The position numbers were made by a program, and so were the translations under genes. From assembly GCA_003602285.1 (NCBI GenBank), contig QZVU01000002.1, positions 372,001 to 436,000 on the forward strand: 64,000 nucleotides of DNA, in the 5' to 3' direction. Below are positions 60,155-64,000 of the stretch, one piece after another (position 1 is the stretch's first letter; every line of letters begins with the position of its first letter). The notes under the pieces were generated by a model that searched no databases, had not been told where the DNA came from, and worked only from the letters and a program-made list of their open reading frames with translations. This DNA is from Arthrobacter frigidicola (GTDB lineage: Bacteria > Actinomycetota > Actinomycetes > Actinomycetales > Micrococcaceae).

Positions 60155-61186
60155 ATGAAGCAGCCCACGGCGCGCGGAAATGTCAGCGCACTTCTCCTGG
60201 AGATCACCACCGGCGAGCCGCCCGCCGCCGATAAGGTCAAGCACCTGGAGGATGCGGTGCGGACCGCGCTCGCCCGCACCGCCGACGTCGTCGTCGAGGA
60301 TGACCTCCAGTTGACCCTCTTCTGCCTGTACGAGCTGCACTACTCCGGCCTCGACGGTGCCGCCGAAGGCTGGGAGTGGGACCCGGGCCTGATCCGGGTC
60401 CGCCAGCTGATCGAGGCCGTCTTCGAGGAGCGGCTGCGGACCGCCGTGGTGGTTGACGCGGCTCCGGAGCCCACCAGCGATGCCGTGGCGGCTGAACTTT
60501 TCCGGATGACCGGAGAGGACACCGGCCCGAGCATGTCGCGCTTCGTCGCCAGGGAAGCGAACGCGGAGCAGCTGCGGGAGTTCCTGATCCAGAAGTCGAT
60601 CTACCAGCTCAAGGAGGCGGACCCGCACACCTGGGCCATTCCCCGCCTGACCGGGCGCGCGAAGGCCGCCCTCGTTGAGATCCAGGCGGACGAGTACGGC
60701 GGAGGACATCCGGACCGGATGCATTCGGCGCTCTTCGCGCGCACCATGCGTGCCGTCGGCCTCGATGACACCTACGGGGCCTACATTGACGCGGCTCCTG
60801 CCATCACGCTCGCTTCGACGAACATGATGTCGCTGTTCGGGCTGAACCGGCGCCTGCGCGGCGCCATCGTGGGACACCTGACCGCGTATGAGATGACCTC
60901 CTCCCAGCCCAACCGGCTCTACGCCCGCGGGTTCGCCCGCCACGGCTACGGGGAGGACGCCACCGGATACTTCGAGGAGCACGTCGAGGCCGATGCCGTC
61001 CACGAGCAGATCGCCGGGCGGGACCTCGCCGGCGGGCTGGTCGAGGCCGACCCCCGGCTGCTGGGAGATGTCCTCTTCGGGGCGGCGGCGGCCCTGCTCG
61101 TGGATTCCTGGATGACCCGGCACATCATGGATGCCTGGGCCGAGGGCCGCTCCTCGCTGCAGCCGGACCGGTCGTTCGCCGCATGA
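60155..61186 (+). CDS. Iron-containing redox enzyme (heme-oxygenase-like diiron fold)
   Basis: A 343-residue protein of the iron-containing redox enzyme group with a heme-oxygenase-like helical fold. Likely metal ligands are in VEDDLQLTLFCLYELHYSGL (Glu/His near residue 60), ALVEIQADEYGGGHPDRMHS (Glu, Asp, His near 175-190) and FEEHVEADAVHEQIAGRDLA (Glu/His near 275). Relatives include oxidases that act on amino acids or fatty acids; the substrate here is unknown. It overlaps the CDGSH gene by 4 nt, and operator E lies upstream. Confidence 0.85.
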   Translation: MKQPTARGNVSALLLEITTGEPPAADKVKHLEDAVRTALARTADVVVEDDLQLTLFCLYELHYSGLDGAAEGWEWDPGLIRVRQLIEAVFEERLRTAVVVDAAPEPTSDAVAAELFRMTGEDTGPSMSRFVAREANAEQLREFLIQKSIYQLKEADPHTWAIPRLTGRAKAALVEIQADEYGGGHPDRMHSALFARTMRAVGLDDTYGAYIDAAPAITLASTNMMSLFGLNRRLRGAIVGHLTAYEMTSSQPNRLYARGFARHGYGEDATGYFEEHVEADAVHEQIAGRDLAGGLVEADPRLLGDVLFGAAAALLVDSWMTRHIMDAWAEGRSSLQPDRSFAA

Positions 61187-61434
61187 GCCCCGCCGATCCG
61201 GCCCCGCGCGCCGGGGACGCCCGCAGCGGACCTCCGGCTGCCTCGATCGTCGCCTGCCCCGACGGTCCGCTGCTGGTCCGCGGCGAATTCGAGGTGGTCA
61301 CCCCCGACGGCGAGGCGCTGCCACGGACCCGGCGCACCGTGGCGCTGTGCCGGTGCGGGGCCTCGGTCCTCAAGCCCTACTGCGACGGGTCCCACAAGCT
61401 GATCGGATTCAAGACCGAGCCTCCCGCGCCATAG
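61183..61434 (+). CDS. CDGSH iron-sulfur domain protein
   Basis: An 83-residue protein ending in the CDGSH cluster motif: [16 protein letters not shown] near residues 56-71 gives three cysteines and one histidine for a [2Fe-2S] cluster. The first 45 residues include Gly/Pro-rich sequence and a β-strand-like [20 protein letters not shown]. It starts within the stop of the diiron-like gene, so they are translated together and may form an electron-transfer pair, which is an inference from overlap. Confidence 0.9.
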   Translation: MSPADPAPRAGDARSGPPAASIVACPDGPLLVRGEFEVVTPDGEALPRTRRTVALCRCGASVLKPYCDGSHKLIGFKTEPPAP

Positions 61435-61513
61435 CTGCGCCGGTGCCGCCTCCGCGCTTATGCTCGAACCGGGGCCCAATCCGGTCCCGGTCGGGAAGGG
61501 CGGCGGTGATCGA

Positions 61514-62263
61514 ATGGATCTGAACAGCGACGTCGGGGAGTCCTTCGGCAACTGGACCTTCGGCGACGACGCCGCGGTGATCCGGTCGGTCTCCAGCGTG
61601 AACGTGGCCTGCGGCTTCCATGCCGGCGACCCCACCGGCATCCGGTCGACCTGCGCGGCCGCGGCGGCCGCGGGCGTGACGGTGGGCGCCCACCCGGGAT
61701 ACCGCGACCTGGCCGGCTTCGGGCGCCGGTTTCTGGACGTCGCGCCCGCCGAGCTGGCGGACGACCTCATTTATCAGATCGGCGCGCTCCAGGCCCTGGC
61801 CCGCGCGGCCGGCACCGGGGTGTCCTACGTCAAACCCCACGGCGCGCTCTACAACACCATCGTCCACCACCAAGGCCACGCGCGGGCGGTCGTGGATGCG
61901 GTGCGCGGGATGGACGAAACCCTGCCGCTGCTGGTCCTTCCGCACTCGGAAATCGAACGCGCCGCGCGCGCGGCGGGCCTCCGGACCGTCATTGAGGCCT
62001 TCGCCGACCGTGCCTATACCCCGAAAGGAACGCTCCTCGACCGGCGTGAGGAGGGCGCCGTGCTGCGCGATACCGGCGAGGTCGTCGAGCACGTCCTGCG
62101 GATCGCCACCGAAGGCAGGATCCGTGCGGTGGACGGATCCTGGGTGGACATCGCCGCCGAAAGCATCTGCGTCCACGGCGACACCCCGGGGGCGGTGCGG
62201 ATGGCCGCGGCCGTGCGCGATGCCCTCACCGGCGCGGGAGTGCCCGTCGCTGGATTCGCCTGA
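61514..62263 (+). CDS. pxpA: 5-oxoprolinase subunit A
   Basis: Part of the ATP-dependent PxpABC enzyme that opens 5-oxoproline to glutamate. The 249-residue LamB/YcsF protein begins [14 protein letters not shown] and has [40 protein letters not shown] and the C-terminal [13 protein letters not shown], all diagnostic. ATG 61514 was chosen over an extension to 61460 that lacks family similarity. It ends one base before the fusion gene and is clearly in the same operon. Confidence 0.94.
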   Translation: MDLNSDVGESFGNWTFGDDAAVIRSVSSVNVACGFHAGDPTGIRSTCAAAAAAGVTVGAHPGYRDLAGFGRRFLDVAPAELADDLIYQIGALQALARAAGTGVSYVKPHGALYNTIVHHQGHARAVVDAVRGMDETLPLLVLPHSEIERAARAAGLRTVIEAFADRAYTPKGTLLDRREEGAVLRDTGEVVEHVLRIATEGRIRAVDGSWVDIAAESICVHGDTPGAVRMAAAVRDALTGAGVPVAGFA

Positions 62264-62264
62264 C

Positions 62265-63884
62265 ATGGATTCCGGTGGTCCCATCCGGGCCGTGGGTGAC
62301 CGCGCCGTCCTCGTCGAGCTGCCCGGCCTGCCCGAGGTGCTCAGCCTGCAGGCGCAGCTGGACGCGGAGCCGTCCGAAGGCCAGCTCGATGTGGTGGCCG
62401 CCGCACGGACCGTCCTGATTACCGCCGGATCTCCGCGGCAGGCCGCCAGGATCGCCCGGCGGATCCGCTCCCTGGACTTTTCGGTTCAACCCCGGGCCGA
62501 GGAGGCCCACGTCGACATTGAGGTGGTGTACGACGGCGCCGACCTCGCGGAGGTAGCCCGGCATGCCGGGCTCAGTGAATCCGGCGTTATCCAGGCGCAC
62601 ACCTCGCAGGACTGGACCGCCGCGTTCGGAGGCTTCGCGCCGGGGTTCGCCTACCTGACCGGCGGCGACCGGCGGCTCGAGGTGCCGCGCCGGGCGTCAC
62701 CGCGGACGTCGGTTCCCGCCGGCTCGGTGGCCCTGGCGGGAGGCTACTCGGCCATCTATCCGCGCGAATCCCCCGGCGGCTGGCAGCTGATCGGGCGAAC
62801 GGACGCCGTGCTGTGGGACCTCGACCGGGGCGTGCCGGCCCTCATCCGGCCGGGCCACCGGGTGCGCTTCACCGCCGTCCGGGAGTCGGTCAGCACGTCA
62901 GCGCGGCCCGGCGCTGCGCCCGGCGGTCCCGCGACCCAGGCCGCCCGGCGGCGCCGTGGAGCGCCCGGTGAGATTTCCGTCCCCGCTCCCGGCCCCGGGG
63001 CGTTCATCGTGGAGACGGGGCTGTCCAGCGTGCTCGAAGATCTTGGGCGTCCCGGATACGCGGCCCTCGGCGTGGCGGGTTCCGGTGCGCTCGACCGGGG
63101 CTCCTGCCGCCAGGCGAACCGGCTGGTCGGCAATCCGCCCGGAGCCGCCGTCGTCGAATCGCTCTTCGGCGGGCTGGTGCTCGAGGCCCGGTCGGAACTG
63201 GTGCTGGCGGTGACCGGAGCGCCGGCACCCCTGGCCGTGACCTCGCCCGGGGGGACCCGGTGGAACGTTGACAGCTGCGCTCCCTTCCTGCTGCGGACCG
63301 GGGAGACGCTTGCGGTTGGGGCGCCCGCCGGGGGGCTGCGCACGTATACCGCGGTCCGGGGTGGCTGGGAGGCGGCCCCGGTCCTGGGGAGCCGGTCAAC
63401 CGACGTCCTCTCCGGCCTCGGCCCCGGGCCCCTGGCCCGCGGCGGGTTCCTCCGCGCGGGCACCGCCCCGGTCAGCGCGGTGGGAAACCCCGAGCTGCCC
63501 TCGGCTGTGTCCCGGCCGGCGGTGCTGCGGATCGTGCCTGGGCCCCGGGCCGACTGGTTCGCCGACGGGGAACCCGCCCGCTTGTGCACGGCGCGGTGGA
63601 CCGTGACACCGCAGTCGAACCGGGTCGGCCTGCGCCTTGATGGCCCGGCGCTGCGGCGGGTGGAATCCGGAGAACTGCCCAGTGAGGGCGTCGTGCGGGG
63701 AGCCCTCCAGGTGCCGCCGTCGGGCCTTCCGGTGCTGTTCCTCGCCGACCATCCCGTGACCGGGGGATACCCGGTGATCGGCGTGGTGATTTCCGACGAC
63801 CTCGACCGGGCGGCGCAGCTGCCGCCCGGAGCGGAGGTCCGGTTCGAGGCGTCCCCCGGGCACTCGCCCTTCGGGACCGGGTGA
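62265..63884 (+). CDS. 5-oxoprolinase subunits B and C, fused
   Basis: A 539-residue fusion. Residues 1-210 are the PxpB (kinase inhibitor-like) part, with GGFAPGFAYLTGGDRRLEVP near 125 and TSVPAGSVALAGGYSAIYPR. After an Ala/Arg-rich linker (about 212-238), residues 245-535 are PxpC: VLEDLGRPGYAALGVAGSGA, NRLVGNPPGAAVVE and the end PVTGGYPVIGVVISDDLDRA. Together with PxpA this gives all three subunits. ATG 62265 follows the pxpA stop. The frame upstream within pxpA is not used. Confidence 0.93.
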   Translation: MDSGGPIRAVGDRAVLVELPGLPEVLSLQAQLDAEPSEGQLDVVAAARTVLITAGSPRQAARIARRIRSLDFSVQPRAEEAHVDIEVVYDGADLAEVARHAGLSESGVIQAHTSQDWTAAFGGFAPGFAYLTGGDRRLEVPRRASPRTSVPAGSVALAGGYSAIYPRESPGGWQLIGRTDAVLWDLDRGVPALIRPGHRVRFTAVRESVSTSARPGAAPGGPATQAARRRRGAPGEISVPAPGPGAFIVETGLSSVLEDLGRPGYAALGVAGSGALDRGSCRQANRLVGNPPGAAVVESLFGGLVLEARSELVLAVTGAPAPLAVTSPGGTRWNVDSCAPFLLRTGETLAVGAPAGGLRTYTAVRGGWEAAPVLGSRSTDVLSGLGPGPLARGGFLRAGTAPVSAVGNPELPSAVSRPAVLRIVPGPRADWFADGEPARLCTARWTVTPQSNRVGLRLDGPALRRVESGELPSEGVVRGALQVPPSGLPVLFLADHPVTGGYPVIGVVISDDLDRAAQLPPGAEVRFEASPGHSPFGTG

Positions 63885-64000
63885 GGTTCTCCCAGCGAGG
63901 ACGCAGCAGCCGCTGCCCGGAGGCCCTCCCGCCGCTGGATTTTCCCTCTCGATGAGCCGGAGCCCTTCCCCAGGTCAGCCCCCCGCCACCGACTGGATGA

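Noticed and set aside
1-64000. CRISPR array, prophage or insertion sequence
   Set aside because: No regularly spaced direct repeats, transposase or integrase was seen. The Holin-X protein is a chromosomal family and does not by itself indicate a phage.
1-64000. tRNA or rRNA genes
   Set aside because: I found no cloverleaf or rRNA signature in the spacers, although a dedicated covariance search was not possible.

Overview
The window is a chromosomal origin region from a high-GC actinobacterium. Gene content and order point to the Micrococcaceae (Arthrobacter-like): recF-gnd-dnaN-dnaA facing rpmH-rnpA-yidD-yidC-jag-rsmG-parA-parB, then trxAB, murJ and the CCA-adding enzyme, and mycothiol genes (mshA, ino1). 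The family assignment is inferred from gene order and protein resemblance; no rRNA or tRNA gene was found.

Layout. 1-5.1 kb: replication genes on the minus strand, with DnaA boxes on both sides of dnaA. 5.3-11.3 kb: plus-strand ribosome, membrane-insertion and chromosome-partition operons. 11.3-14.3 kb: a gene-free 3 kb tract holding eight perfect and one degenerate parS site; two more parS sites lie inside parA and parB. 14.3-19.9 kb: minus-strand thioredoxin system, a membrane pseudokinase-like protein, MurJ and a NUDIX hydrolase. 20-31.2 kb: CCA transferase, histidine phosphatase, a small leader-like ORF before an AT-rich hypothetical gene, mshA, fhs, ino1, a FemAB-type transferase, an FAD oxidoreductase and a DUF1810 protein. 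31.3-37 kb: glycine riboswitch, gcvP, gcvT and sdaA; gcvH is absent from its usual place. 37-48 kb: a MarR regulator, a hydrolase, an orphan response regulator, a GDPD, an ABC-F protein, an MFS transporter and two ABC-2 exporter pairs. 48.2-53.4 kb: M18 aminopeptidase, rpsF-ssb-rpsR-rplI and dnaB, with a DnaA-box-like cluster before dnaB. 53.4-61.4 kb: a stress and envelope island. 61.5-63.9 kb: 5-oxoprolinase genes pxpA and a pxpB-pxpC fusion.

How it works together. Replication initiation (dnaA, dnaN, dnaB, ssb), partition (parA, parB, parS) and wall synthesis (murJ) are grouped as usual near an actinobacterial origin. The best candidate for an undescribed system is at 53.4-61.4 kb. Five transcription units (a MarR repressor, a PRC/DUF2382 protein, a DUF3618/Holin-X/LEA-like operon, a manganese-catalase pseudogene with DUF4383, and a diiron-like oxidase with a CDGSH protein) each carry a near-palindrome of the form AAGYAYRCTT about 70-130 nt upstream. 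A paralogous MarR at 37 kb has a spaced version of the same half-sites. I read this as one MarR-controlled stress regulon, which is an inference. The second notable structure is the dense parS tract, which begins with a parS site forming the apex of the parB terminator hairpin.
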